From: Polymorphospora lycopeni
GTDB lineage: Bacteria > Actinomycetota > Actinomycetes > Mycobacteriales > Micromonosporaceae
Direction: 5' to 3'
Assembly (NCBI RefSeq): GCF_042237075.1
Contig: NZ_JBCGDC010000013.1
Coordinates: 29,934-93,933 of the forward strand
Length of the DNA: 64,000 nt
Shown here: in pieces, positions 17,314 through 25,990 of the stretch
Numbering within the stretch: position 1 is the first letter of the stretch
Layout of the letters: each line of letters opens with the position of its first letter
Notes under the pieces: model-generated
Databases searched by the model: none
Told to the model about the DNA's origin: nothing
Seen by the model: the letters and a program-made list of their open reading frames with translations, nothing else
Translations under genes and position numbers: made by a program

Positions 17314-17946
17314 ATGAACACACGCAAGCGCCAGCACCTGCTCGCGGCCTGTGCCGCCGGCGCCCTGCTGGCCGGGGCGGCCGTGCTGCCGTCGCCGGCC
17401 ATGGCCGAGCCCGGCGACAACGCCGACGTGGAGGTGACCGTCGACATCGACGAGATCACCGAACCGGGCGTGCTCGCGATGTCGATCGCGGGTGACTCCG
17501 TCGCCCTGACCGAGGACGGCTCGACCCTGCTGGTCCGCCAGTTCGTCGGCACCCTGCCGACGGTCACCATCACCGACACCCGGACCGCCGACGAGGTGCC
17601 CGAAGGCGCCGCGTGGGCGGTGCTGGGCAGCGCGACCGACTTCGTCGGCGACGCCGGCCAGGCACCGATCGGCGCCGGCCACCTCGGCTGGAAGCCGCGG
17701 CTGATCGACGGCGGCGGCACCGGCCAGGTCAGCGAGGGCGAGGAGGTCGTGACCGTCCTCGACGAGCCGACGCAGCCCGGCAACAACGTCGGTCTGGTCG
17801 ACCAGGAGCTGCTGGTCTCGACGTTCGACTCCGGGGGCGCCGCCGGTGACGCGTACTCCGTCGACGCCGACCTGTTCCTGCGCACCCCGGCGGACGTCGC
17901 CGCAGGCTCGTACACCTCGACGCTGACCCTGTCGCTGTTCGAATGA
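17314..17946 (+). CDS. Secreted WxL-like surface protein
   Basis: A 210-residue exported protein with a signal peptide of about 35 residues (LLPSPAMA-type end). The body resembles WxL domains, which attach to peptidoglycan in Firmicutes. ITDTR is followed by a tryptophan motif (AAWAVLG), and the C-terminus AGSYTSTLTLSLFE corresponds to the usual AGTYT-TLTWTL ending, with the second WxL tryptophan replaced. The ATG at 17314 is preferred over the upstream TTG because GGAG at 17304-17307 then sits at normal spacing. The next gene encodes a DUF916 protein, the standard partner of WxL proteins. The assignment is by motif pattern only, and the domain is clearly divergent. Confidence 0.6.
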   Translation: MNTRKRQHLLAACAAGALLAGAAVLPSPAMAEPGDNADVEVTVDIDEITEPGVLAMSIAGDSVALTEDGSTLLVRQFVGTLPTVTITDTRTADEVPEGAAWAVLGSATDFVGDAGQAPIGAGHLGWKPRLIDGGGTGQVSEGEEVVTVLDEPTQPGNNVGLVDQELLVSTFDSGGAAGDAYSVDADLFLRTPADVAAGSYTSTLTLSLFE

Positions 17947-17952
17947 GGCACC

Positions 17953-17982
17953 GGTGGGGGCCGTCGTACGGCGGCCCCCACC
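17953..17982 (+). terminator. Hairpin between the WxL-like and DUF916 genes
   Basis: GGTGGGGGCCG (17953-17963) pairs perfectly with CGGCCCCCACC (17972-17982), beginning 6 bases after the stop. It could lower expression of the membrane partner relative to the abundant surface protein. Confidence 0.65.
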
Positions 17983-18010
17983 GCACCCCTTCTCCCACCG
18001 GAGGCCCGCC

Positions 18011-19051
18011 ATGATCCGAACCCTGCCGCGGCTGCTCGCCGTGCTGGCCGCGGTGCTCGTCACCGTGCCGATCGCGCCGGCCGGCGCGCTGGCGGAACCG
18101 ACGCTCACCTGGGCGGTGCAGCCGGCCGACGGGAACGGCCCCGACGGCCGCCGGTGGATCGAACGCACCCTCGACCCGGGCCAGGTCGTCACCGAACACC
18201 TGGCCGTACGCAACTTCAGCGACGCCGCCGCGACGTTCGCGCTGAAGGCCGCCGACGGCTATCTCACCGACAAGGGACGCTTCAACATGCTCCCGTCCCA
18301 CCAGAAGTCGACCGACGGCGGCACCTGGATCGCGGTGCAGGAGACGGTCACCGTCGGGGCCAGGCAGACGAAGGTGGTGCCGTTCACCATCACGGTGCCG
18401 CGCGACGCCACGCCGGGGGACCACCCGGCCGGCATCGCGGCGACCGTCACCAGCACCGGCGACACGGTCGCCGTCGAGAGCCGGGTCGGGTTCCGGGTCA
18501 TGCTGCGCGCCAGCGGCACGATCACCGCGAGCCTGGCGGTCGGCGACCTCACCGCCACCTACCGCCCCTCGTGGAATCCGTTCTCGGCCGGCACCGTCGA
18601 CGTCGGCTACACCGCGACGAACGACGGTAACGCCGCGGTGACCGGCCGGGGCCGGGTGACGGTTCCGGGGCTGTTCGGCCTCGGCGGCCGCACCGTCCCG
18701 GCCGACATCGAGGAGACGCTGCCGTCCGGCAACCGCCGGATCGAGGCCCGGGTCACCGGGGTCTGGGCCGTCGGGCCGCTGCGTACGGCCGTCGACGTCA
18801 TCCCGGCCGTCCTCGGCGGCGACCCGGCCGGCGCCGAGATCCGGCCGGCCTCCGCCACCGTGACGGTCTGGGCGGTGCCCTGGTCGCAACTGGCCCTCGT
18901 CGTCGTCCTGCTCGCCCTCGTCGTGGCGGCCCGGACCGTGATCCGGCGACGCCGGCAGCGGCTCGCGCGGCTGCTCGACCGCGCCCGCGAGGAGGGCCGG
19001 GCACAGGCCCGGGAAGCCACCCTCGCCGGCAGCCCGCCGGGTGCGCCCTGA
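18011..19051 (+). CDS. DUF916 (WxL-interacting-type) cell-surface protein with C-terminal membrane anchor
   Basis: A 346-residue protein with a signal peptide (cleavage near GALAEP, residue 32), an extracellular immunoglobulin-like part, one membrane helix (about residues 292-312) and a basic cytoplasmic tail. The extracellular start TLTWAVQPADG, the LDPGQVVTEHLAVRNFSD strand and VPFTITVPRDATPGDHPAGI are typical of DUF916, called the WxL-interacting protein peptidoglycan-binding domain in Firmicutes. The ATG at 18011 has a GGAGG site. It is the second gene of the WxL pair behind two secreted glycosidases, which suggests that it holds or displays proteins at the cell wall. Confidence 0.78.
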   Translation: MIRTLPRLLAVLAAVLVTVPIAPAGALAEPTLTWAVQPADGNGPDGRRWIERTLDPGQVVTEHLAVRNFSDAAATFALKAADGYLTDKGRFNMLPSHQKSTDGGTWIAVQETVTVGARQTKVVPFTITVPRDATPGDHPAGIAATVTSTGDTVAVESRVGFRVMLRASGTITASLAVGDLTATYRPSWNPFSAGTVDVGYTATNDGNAAVTGRGRVTVPGLFGLGGRTVPADIEETLPSGNRRIEARVTGVWAVGPLRTAVDVIPAVLGGDPAGAEIRPASATVTVWAVPWSQLALVVVLLALVVAARTVIRRRRQRLARLLDRAREEGRAQAREATLAGSPPGAP

Positions 19052-19072
19052 CCCACGCCGGAAGCGGCCGGG

Positions 19073-19960
19073 TCAGTACGAGGCGCGCAGGGCGTCCAGG
19101 GTCACCGCGACGGCGGGTTGTGCGGTGGACGGCCGGCGGACCGCGGCGGTGATCCGGCGCGTCACCGGACCGCGCAGCGGGCGGGTGACGACGCCGAAGC
19201 GGGGGTCGACCGCGAGGCCCGGCAGCATGGCCACGGAAAGTCCGGCCTCCACGTGCTGCAACGTGAGCAGGTAGTTGTTGAGCCGGCACACGATCCGCGG
19301 CTCGAACCCGGCCGCCCGGCACAGCCCGGTCGCCAGCTGCGACATGTAGGAGCCGGCCACGTCGAACGCCCAGCGCTGGTCGGCGCAGGTGGACAGGTCG
19401 ACGGACTCGCCCACGGCGGCCGGATGGCCGGCCGGCAGGACCATGACGATCTCGTCCTCGCCGATCGGCACCAGGTCGACGGCCGGGTCGAGTTCGGTCC
19501 CGACGAAGTCCGTCGTCGTCACGATGACGTCGACCTCGCCCCGGCGCAGCGCCGGCATGCTCTCGTGCGGCTCCAGCTCCAGCACCACGACCTCGACGTC
19601 GGGGTGCGCCCGGGCGATCCGGGACACCGCCGGCACCGCCAGGGCGTGCACGGCGCTCTGGAAGACCGCGAGTGTCACCCGCCCGGCCGGTTCGTCGCCG
19701 AGCCCGCGCAGTTCGGCCTCTGCCGCGTCCATCCGCTCCAGGATCTCCCGGGCCCGGCGGGCCAGGATCAGTCCCGCCGTCGTCAGCCGCACCCGCCGCC
19801 CGGTGCGTTCCAGCAGCTGCGTACGGGTCTCCCGCTCCAGGACAGCCAGCTGCTGGGAGACCGCCGACGGGCTCAGGTTCTCGTGCGCGGCGACGGCGCG
19901 GATCGTGCCCAGCGCCGCGAGGTCGGCGAGCAGGCGCAGCCGCCACGGGTGCAGACTCAT
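19073..19960 (-). CDS. LysR-family regulator, DgdR-like
   Basis: A 295-residue LysR regulator. The N-terminal winged helix (MSLHPWRLRLLADLAALGTI to the RTGRRVRLTTAG wing) is followed by a substrate-binding domain from about residue 90. The ATG at 19960 fits the family start; upstream codons in the same frame look non-coding. The gene is divergent from the 2,2-dialkylglycine decarboxylase gene with 84 bases between the starts. This is the arrangement known for dgdR-dgdA in Burkholderia, where the LysR protein controls the decarboxylase. The ligand is inferred from that pairing. Confidence 0.83.
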   Translation of the reverse strand: MSLHPWRLRLLADLAALGTIRAVAAHENLSPSAVSQQLAVLERETRTQLLERTGRRVRLTTAGLILARRAREILERMDAAEAELRGLGDEPAGRVTLAVFQSAVHALAVPAVSRIARAHPDVEVVVLELEPHESMPALRRGEVDVIVTTTDFVGTELDPAVDLVPIGEDEIVMVLPAGHPAAVGESVDLSTCADQRWAFDVAGSYMSQLATGLCRAAGFEPRIVCRLNNYLLTLQHVEAGLSVAMLPGLAVDPRFGVVTRPLRGPVTRRITAAVRRPSTAQPAVAVTLDALRASY

Positions 19961-20044
19961 CACGGCAGACTGTACGGATCCGCTTAACAGCAGCGGAAGT
20001 TTTCCGCGATGGACGTGACGCTCGGCCGTGCCTACCGTCGGCGC

Positions 20045-21346
20045 ATGGACTCCTTCTGGCCGGATGTCGACCGGCACCTCGTCCGCTACAGCGGCGCCGG
20101 CACCTTCACCCCCGAGATCATCGAACGGGCCGCCGGCAGCTACGTCTTCACCGGCGACGGCCGGCGCATCCTCGACTTCACCTCCGGGCAGATGAGCGCC
20201 ATCCTCGGCCACAGCCACCCCGAGATCGTCGCCACGGTCCAGCGTCAGGTCGCCACCCTCGACCACCTCTTCAGCGGGATGCTGAGCCGGCCGGTGGTCG
20301 ACCTGGCCCGGCGGCTCGCCGGGTCACTGCCCGACCCGCTGGACAAGGTGCTGCTGTTGACGACCGGCGCCGAGGTCAACGAGGCCGCGATCAGGATGGC
20401 GAAACTGGTCACCGGCCGGCACGAGATCGTCTCGTTCGCCCGGTCCTGGCACGGCATGACCCAGGCCGCCGCGAACGCCACCTACAGCGCGGGCCGCAAG
20501 GGGTACGGCCCGGCCGCCCCCGGCAACCTGGCGATCCCGACCCCCAACGCCTACCGGCCGGACTTCCGTACCCCCGACGGCGAACTCGACTGGCGGCGCC
20601 AGCTCGACTTCTCCTTCGACCTCGTCGACGCCCAGTCGGTCGGCAGCCTCGCCGCCTGCATCGTCGAACCGATCCTCAGCTCGGGCGGGGTCATCGACCC
20701 GCCGCCGGGATACCTGGCCGCGCTGCGCCGCAAGTGCGACGAACGCGGCATGCTCCTGATCCTCGACGAGGCGCAGACCGGCCTGTGCCGCACCGGCACC
20801 TGGTACGCCTTCGAACGCGACGGCGTCGTCCCGGACATCCTCACCCTGTCGAAGACCCTCGGCGCCGGCCTGCCGCTCGCCGCGATGATCACCAGCGCCG
20901 ACATCGAGCGGGCCGCGCACGAGCGCGGCTACCTGTTCTACACCACCCACGTCGCCGACCCGCTGGTCGCCGCCGTCGGCAACACCGTGCTCGACGTCCT
21001 GGAGCGCGACAAGCTCGATGCGGCGGCGGCCGACCTCGGCGCCTTCCTGCGCGAGGGGCTGGCCGACCTGGCCGGCCGGCACGAGGTGATCGGCGACGTC
21101 CGTGGGCGCGGCCTGCTGATCGGCCTGGAGCTGGTGGTGTCCCGCGAGACCCGCGAAGGCGCCGACGCCCTCGGTGCCGCGGTCACCCGCCGTTGCCTGG
21201 AACTGGGCCTGCACATGAACGTGGTGCAGCTGCCGGGCATGGGCGGGGTGTTCCGGATCGCGCCGCCGCTGACCTGCACCCGCGACGAACTGGTCGAGGG
21301 GCTCGACATCCTCGACCGGGCGATCGGCGACGTGACCCGGGGGTAG
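20045..21346 (+). CDS. dgdA: 2,2-dialkylglycine decarboxylase (class III aminotransferase fold)
   Basis: A 433-residue pyridoxal-phosphate enzyme, the same length I recall for the Burkholderia decarboxylase. It keeps that enzyme's characteristic blocks: FTSGQMSAILGHSHPEIV, LDHLFSGMLSRPVVDLARRL, RSWHGMTQAAANATYSAGRK, VEPILSSGGVIDPPPGYL, LILDEAQTGLCRTGTWYAFE and VVQLPGMGGVFRIAPPLT. The cofactor lysine is Lys270 in LSKTLGAG. The reaction decarboxylates 2,2-dialkylglycines such as 2-aminoisobutyrate to ketones and uses pyruvate as amino acceptor. No clear ribosome site precedes the ATG, which suggests a leaderless mRNA. Aminoisobutyrate from fungal peptaibols is a plausible natural substrate. Confidence 0.9.
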   Translation: MDSFWPDVDRHLVRYSGAGTFTPEIIERAAGSYVFTGDGRRILDFTSGQMSAILGHSHPEIVATVQRQVATLDHLFSGMLSRPVVDLARRLAGSLPDPLDKVLLLTTGAEVNEAAIRMAKLVTGRHEIVSFARSWHGMTQAAANATYSAGRKGYGPAAPGNLAIPTPNAYRPDFRTPDGELDWRRQLDFSFDLVDAQSVGSLAACIVEPILSSGGVIDPPPGYLAALRRKCDERGMLLILDEAQTGLCRTGTWYAFERDGVVPDILTLSKTLGAGLPLAAMITSADIERAAHERGYLFYTTHVADPLVAAVGNTVLDVLERDKLDAAAADLGAFLREGLADLAGRHEVIGDVRGRGLLIGLELVVSRETREGADALGAAVTRRCLELGLHMNVVQLPGMGGVFRIAPPLTCTRDELVEGLDILDRAIGDVTRG

Positions 21347-21376
21347 CCGCCCCGCGCGGTGTGGGGCGACGGCCCG

Positions 21377-22930
21377 TCAGTCGACGGGTTCGTGGTCGCA
21401 CCAGTCGAAGCCGACGGTGCCGGCGGCGGCGTACATCCCGATGACCCGGCCGGTGAAGCCGCCGGCCACCTCGGTCGACAGGTAGCGGCCGTCGAGTTCG
21501 GCCAGCACGTCGAAGGTGCCGTCGGCCGCCTCGACGCCGAGCCGCAGCAGGTCGGGTTCCCGGCACGGGTGCCAGTCGGCGGGGGAGGAGGCGCGTACGT
21601 CGATCCGCAGCCGGACCGCGCCGGCGGGTGCGGTCCGGGTGGCGACCGTCTGGCGCAGCCCGCCGGTGCGGGCGGTGACCCGTACCTCGCCGTCGCCGAC
21701 CTCGATCCCGCAGTGGTGCCGCTCGTCGAGACGTACCGCGAGACCGCCGCACCCGGCGGTGGCGTCGACCAGGGTGCGTACCCGGCAGGACGGGTGCTGC
21801 TGGCGGCGGCCGACGAACACGATGTCGGGTTCGTCGAGCGACCGGCCACAGGCGTGGAGGGTGAGCCAGCCGGGGCGCTCCGTGGTCGACCACGTCTCGT
21901 CGGGCCGCGACCGCACCGAGATCCACGCCGGGTGCAGCCGCCCGGCGTCGAAGTCGTCGCGCACCGGTGGCGCCGCGACCGGCCGCGGCGGCCACGGCGG
22001 CGCCGCCATCGCCGGCGTGACCTCGCCGACGACCGGCCAGCCGTCCACCCAGGTGACCGGCGCCAGGAACGTCTCGCGGCCCATGACGTGCCAGCCGGGG
22101 GTGCCGCCGTGTGGCCGTACGCCGAGCAGCACCATCCACCACGTGCCGTCGGGTGCCTCGACGAGGTCGGCGTGGCCGGTGTTCTGGATCGGGCGGCCGG
22201 TGCTGCGGTGGCTGAGGATCGGGTTGGCCGGGCACGGCTCGAACGGCCCGTCGGGCGCCGGCCCGCGCGCGATCGACACGCCGTGCCCCCGTTCGGTGCC
22301 GCCTTCGGCGATCATCAGATACCAGTGGTCGCCGATCCGGTACAGGTGCGGGGCCTCCGGTGCCTGGGCGCCGGGCGTGCCGGACCACAGCCGGTGCGGC
22401 CGGCCGAACGAGCGGCCGGTCGCCGGGTCGATCCGGATCTGCTCGACCCCGGCGTACGTGCACCAGCAGTCACCGCGCTCGTCCCAGGCCAGGTCCGGGT
22501 CGATTCCCGCGACGCCGGGGACGCGGATCGGCTCGGACCACGGGCCGGCCGGGTCGGTGGTGGTGAACACCATGGTGCCGCCGCCCGGCGCGGCGTTTGT
22601 CGTGATCAGCCAGAAGCGGCCGTCGTGGTGGCGCAGCGTCGGCGCGTAGACACCGCCGGAGGCCGGGGTGCCGGCCGGCAGGGACAACTGGCTGGGCCGG
22701 TCCAGCGCGTTGCCGATCTGTTCCCAGTGGACCAGGTCCCGGCTGTGGAACACCGGCACCCCGGGGAAGTATTCGAAGCTGGAACAGACCAGGAAGTAGT
22801 CGTCGCCGACCCGGCACACGCTCGGGTCGGGATGGAACCCGGCGACGACCGGGTTGGTGAACGTGCCGCCGGCCCAGCCGGCCGGAGCGGTCGAGGTGCT
22901 GGTGGTGGCTGCTGTCCCGGCCGCGTGCAT
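21377..22930 (-). CDS. GH43 family glycosidase (xylosidase/arabinofuranosidase type) with C-terminal concanavalin-like domain
   Basis: A 517-residue protein. The five-bladed propeller starts FTNPVVAGFHPDPSVCRVGD and has the three GH43 acidic residues: Asp35 (HPDPS), Asp144 (GIDPDL) and Glu192 (QAPEAPH). From about residue 325 a beta-sandwich domain follows (DDFDAGRLHPAWISVR), as in two-domain GH43 beta-xylosidases and arabinofuranosidases. No signal peptide is seen, so it probably acts in the cytoplasm on imported oligosaccharides. The ATG at 22930 has a G9 tract as ribosome site. It stands alone, divergent from the VOC gene, and no copy of the 14-bp operator was seen before it. Confidence 0.85.
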   Translation of the reverse strand: MHAAGTAATTSTSTAPAGWAGGTFTNPVVAGFHPDPSVCRVGDDYFLVCSSFEYFPGVPVFHSRDLVHWEQIGNALDRPSQLSLPAGTPASGGVYAPTLRHHDGRFWLITTNAAPGGGTMVFTTTDPAGPWSEPIRVPGVAGIDPDLAWDERGDCWCTYAGVEQIRIDPATGRSFGRPHRLWSGTPGAQAPEAPHLYRIGDHWYLMIAEGGTERGHGVSIARGPAPDGPFEPCPANPILSHRSTGRPIQNTGHADLVEAPDGTWWMVLLGVRPHGGTPGWHVMGRETFLAPVTWVDGWPVVGEVTPAMAAPPWPPRPVAAPPVRDDFDAGRLHPAWISVRSRPDETWSTTERPGWLTLHACGRSLDEPDIVFVGRRQQHPSCRVRTLVDATAGCGGLAVRLDERHHCGIEVGDGEVRVTARTGGLRQTVATRTAPAGAVRLRIDVRASSPADWHPCREPDLLRLGVEAADGTFDVLAELDGRYLSTEVAGGFTGRVIGMYAAAGTVGFDWCDHEPVD

Positions 22931-23182
22931 CCGCTGCCCCCCCCCGAGTCGGCGGTGGTGGGTCCGCGTCTGCGGGCGGCGGGCGCGGACCGGGTTCACC
23001 GCGGCCCTGCGACGTCGGAAGGTGTTCCCGGGCGGGTGGCCCGTCGGTGCAGGACGCCCGGAATGCGGCGATGCCAACCATATAGCCGCGGGGATCGATA
23101 CTCAACGCTCTGATGTGGACGCTCTGCCCGCAGCCCGACCGACAGGCCGCCGGCGTCGCGTGGCGGTGCCTATGCTCCCGGC

Positions 23183-23575
23183 ATGCGGCTTGAGCAGATC
23201 ACCATCGTGGTGCAGGAGTACGACCCGGCGATCACCTTCTTCACCGGGGTGCTCGGCTTCGAACTCGTCGAGGACTCGCCGTCGCTGACCAACGACGGCC
23301 GGCCAAAGCGGTGGGTCGTGGTGCGGCCGCCGGGCGCCGAGACCGGCATCCTGCTCGCCCGCGCCGACGGGGAGCGGCAGCGCGCCGCGGTCGGCGACCA
23401 GACCGCCGGCCGGGTCGGGTTCTTCCTGCGCGTCGACGACTTCGACGCCACGTACCGACGGCTGGTCGACGCCGGGGTCCGGTTCGTGACCGAACCCCGC
23501 GACCAGCCGTACGGCCGCGTCGTCGTCTTCCTCGACATCGCCGGCAACCGGTGGGATCTGCTCGGCCCGGCCTGA
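23183..23575 (+). CDS. VOC (glyoxalase/bleomycin-resistance fold) protein
   Basis: A 130-residue protein of the vicinal-oxygen-chelate superfamily with the paired beta-alpha-beta-beta-beta modules. It starts MRLEQITIVVQEYDPAITFF, continues with VLGFELVEDSP, and ends RVVVFLDIAGNRWDLLGPA, where the late glutamate ligand common in metal-dependent members is replaced. A TATGCT hexamer at 23171-23176, 7 bases before the ATG, points to a leaderless transcript. Function cannot be read from the sequence; an NAD kinase paralogue follows on the same strand. Confidence 0.82.
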   Translation: MRLEQITIVVQEYDPAITFFTGVLGFELVEDSPSLTNDGRPKRWVVVRPPGAETGILLARADGERQRAAVGDQTAGRVGFFLRVDDFDATYRRLVDAGVRFVTEPRDQPYGRVVVFLDIAGNRWDLLGPA

Positions 23576-23658
23576 GCCCCGGGGCCGGGGGAATCCGGGC
23601 GGCGGGCCGCCGGACGTGCGATCGTGGCCGGAGCGGCGGGAGAAGGGGGGCGCGGAGC

Positions 23659-24636
23659 GTGGACGACCAGCCGGCGGACGGCCGGGTGATCGGGCTGGTG
23701 GTGCATCCGACCAGGCCGGTCGCCGAGTCGGTACGGACCCTGCTCGACGCCGCCGGGCGGCTCGGCGCCACCGTCGTCGCCCGGGATGCCGACGTCGGCC
23801 GGGTCGCCGACGACCGGGTCACCCTCCTCGACCAGGGCACCTTCCTCGAGCGGGTCGGCATCGTGGTCAGCCTCGGCGGCGACGGCACCATGCTCGGCGC
23901 CATGCGGCTGCTCGTCGGGCGGGACGTTCCCGTACTCGGGGTCAACCACGGCCACCTCGGCTTCCTCGTCGAGATCGCCCCGCCCGACCTGGCCGCCGCG
24001 GTGGACCGCCTCGTCGCCGGCGACTTCACCCTCGAACCGCACGCCAACCTCGACATCACCGTCACCGGCGGACCGGACGGCGTGACCCGCCACGTCGCGT
24101 TCAACGACGTCGTCCTGACCCCCGCCGCACCGCCCGGCGGCACCGTCGTCGACCTGCTCGTCAACGACGCCCGGTACGGCTACTACCGCTGCGACGCGGT
24201 GGTCGCCTGCACCCCGACCGGATCGACGGCGTACAACTACGCCGCCGGCGGGCCGGTGCTGTCGCCGTCGGCGGCGACGGTCGCGGTCACCCCGGTCGCG
24301 CCGATGTCCGGCATCAACCGGGCGGTGGTCTTCGGCGGCACCGACACCATCGGCCTGCACAATCCGGCGCGGACCGCGCTGCGGATCACCGTCGACGGCA
24401 CCGACGCCGGCCGGCTGCCGCCGGACGGCACCCTGTCGGTCACCGTACGGGCCGGCGGCGTCAACGTCGTCCGGCTCGATCCGACCGCGCACGCCCAGCG
24501 CAGCCGGGTCAAGCTGAGCCTGCTCGACCTGCCGCTGCGCCCCGACCAGCTCCTCGACCTGGTCCCGCCCCGGCTGCGTGACCAGGCCCGCCACGCCGGC
24601 GGACTGGCGTCCGGCCGGATTCCCGACGACCGGTAG
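23659..24636 (+). CDS. NAD kinase family protein (probable paralogue)
   Basis: A 325-residue protein of the ATP-NAD kinase family, which makes NADP from NAD in the cytoplasm. The nucleotide motif GGDGTMLGAMRLL, the NHGHLGFLVE loop and CTPTGSTAYNYAAGGPVLSP are all present. The usual NE pair before the substrate strand reads FNDVVLT, an Asp in place of Glu. The start is a GTG at 23659. It is not in the recN/TlyA setting usual for the main actinobacterial ppnK, so I take it for a second copy. Confidence 0.82.
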   Translation: MDDQPADGRVIGLVVHPTRPVAESVRTLLDAAGRLGATVVARDADVGRVADDRVTLLDQGTFLERVGIVVSLGGDGTMLGAMRLLVGRDVPVLGVNHGHLGFLVEIAPPDLAAAVDRLVAGDFTLEPHANLDITVTGGPDGVTRHVAFNDVVLTPAAPPGGTVVDLLVNDARYGYYRCDAVVACTPTGSTAYNYAAGGPVLSPSAATVAVTPVAPMSGINRAVVFGGTDTIGLHNPARTALRITVDGTDAGRLPPDGTLSVTVRAGGVNVVRLDPTAHAQRSRVKLSLLDLPLRPDQLLDLVPPRLRDQARHAGGLASGRIPDDR

Positions 24637-24673
24637 GGTCGCCCCGCCCACTGGCGGCCGGTCGGGTAGATCG

Positions 24674-24703
24674 ACTTTGGTCAGGTCCGGTATCGACCAA
24701 AGT
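24674..24703. repeat. Perfect 9-bp inverted repeat before the DUF418 gene
   Basis: ACTTTGGTC (24674-24682) and GACCAAAGT (24695-24703) are exact inverted copies 12 bases apart, with one helical turn between half-site centres. The lack of a T tract and the position 79 bases before the next start favour an operator for an unknown dimeric regulator over a terminator. Confidence 0.5.
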
Positions 24704-24781
24704 GGTCTGGCTACCGGCCGGTGAGCGCGGTTGGCTGATCGACATGTCAGCACCGCTTCCTCCGGACCTTCGAGATGCCTC

Positions 24782-25933
24782 GTGACGACAGATCTGTCCC
24801 ACCCGACCGCCCTTGCGTCGCGCGCCCTGGGGCCCGACCTCGCACGTGGCTTCATGCTGTTGTTCATCGCCCTGGCCAACTCGCACTACTTCCTGCGTGG
24901 CCCGTCGGTGCTCGGCGGCTACCCGCGTGACGGATCGGGCGTCGACTCGGCCGTCACCTGGTTGCTCTCGACCTTCGTCGACGGTCGGGCGTTTCCGATG
25001 TTCGGGCTGTTGTTCGGGTACGGCGTCGCCCAGATCGCGCGCAGACAGCGGACGCTCGGGCCGTGGGCCGTACGCCGGCTGCTGTGGCGGCGCAGCCTGG
25101 TGCTGATCGTCGTGGGCTTCCTGCACGCGCTGCTGCTCTACGCCGGCGACATCCTGGCGGCGTACGGCGTGCTCCTGCTCGTGGGCGCCTGGTTGGTGCG
25201 CTGGAAGGACGGCTGGCTGCTACTGACGGCCCTGCTGTTCTTCGCGCTCGGTGCGCTGCCGGGCGACGGATCGTCGACCATCGACAGCAGCCATCCGGAC
25301 GTTGCGATGCTGCCACCGGACGTGCCCACCATGCTCGTCGAGCGGGCCCAGGTATCCCTCTACATCGCCTTCCTGGGCCCCGTCGGCTTCCTGTGCCCGT
25401 TCGCGATCGGGCTCTGGGCGGGGCGGCGGCGCATCCTGGAGCGGCCGGAGCGGCACCGGATGTTGCTGTGGGGTACGGCGTCGGTCGGGATCGGCGCCGC
25501 GGTGCTCGGCGCCCAACCGATCTCGCTGATGCTCGCCGGAGTGCTGGCACCCCCGGACCAGCCGACGCTCGAACTGATCGGCCCCCTGCATGACGCCACC
25601 GGGGTCCTGGGCGGTCTCGGCTACGCCGCGCTGCTGTCGCTGATCGCCGTCCGGTTCCAGGCTCGCGGCCCTGGGCGGATGGTCGACGTGATCGCCGCGG
25701 CCGGTGAGCGATCGATGACCTGTTACCTGGCCCAGTCGGTGGTCTGGGCGGTCGTCTTCACCCCGTTCCTACTTGATCTCTCCGCCACCCTGACCGTCGC
25801 CGGCACGGCGTTTCTCGCCACCACGACGTGGCTGTCCACCGTGCTGCTGGCGGACTGGATGCGGCGGACCGGACGGCGGGGGCCGTTCGAGGTACTGGTC
25901 CGACGGGTCACGTACCGGCGCAGCGGGTGGTAG
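24782..25933 (+). CDS. DUF418 membrane protein
   Basis: A 383-residue polytopic membrane protein with about nine hydrophobic segments. The N-terminal block has DLARGFMLLFIALANSH, and DGRAFPMFGLLFGYGVAQIA is the signature of the first DUF418-type unit. The C-terminal block, with SMTCYLAQSVVWAVVF, is the DUF418 domain itself. The protein is related to acyltransferase-like membrane proteins, but no reaction is established. The start is uncertain: GTG 24782 gives a normal N-terminus, and an upstream TTG at 24731 is possible. It stands alone behind an inverted repeat. Confidence 0.8.
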   Translation: MTTDLSHPTALASRALGPDLARGFMLLFIALANSHYFLRGPSVLGGYPRDGSGVDSAVTWLLSTFVDGRAFPMFGLLFGYGVAQIARRQRTLGPWAVRRLLWRRSLVLIVVGFLHALLLYAGDILAAYGVLLLVGAWLVRWKDGWLLLTALLFFALGALPGDGSSTIDSSHPDVAMLPPDVPTMLVERAQVSLYIAFLGPVGFLCPFAIGLWAGRRRILERPERHRMLLWGTASVGIGAAVLGAQPISLMLAGVLAPPDQPTLELIGPLHDATGVLGGLGYAALLSLIAVRFQARGPGRMVDVIAAAGERSMTCYLAQSVVWAVVFTPFLLDLSATLTVAGTAFLATTTWLSTVLLADWMRRTGRRGPFEVLVRRVTYRRSGW

Positions 25934-25990
25934 TCCGCGTACCGCCCGGTAGCGCGGCGGCGATGGTCCCGGCGCCGCCGGTCAAAGCGG

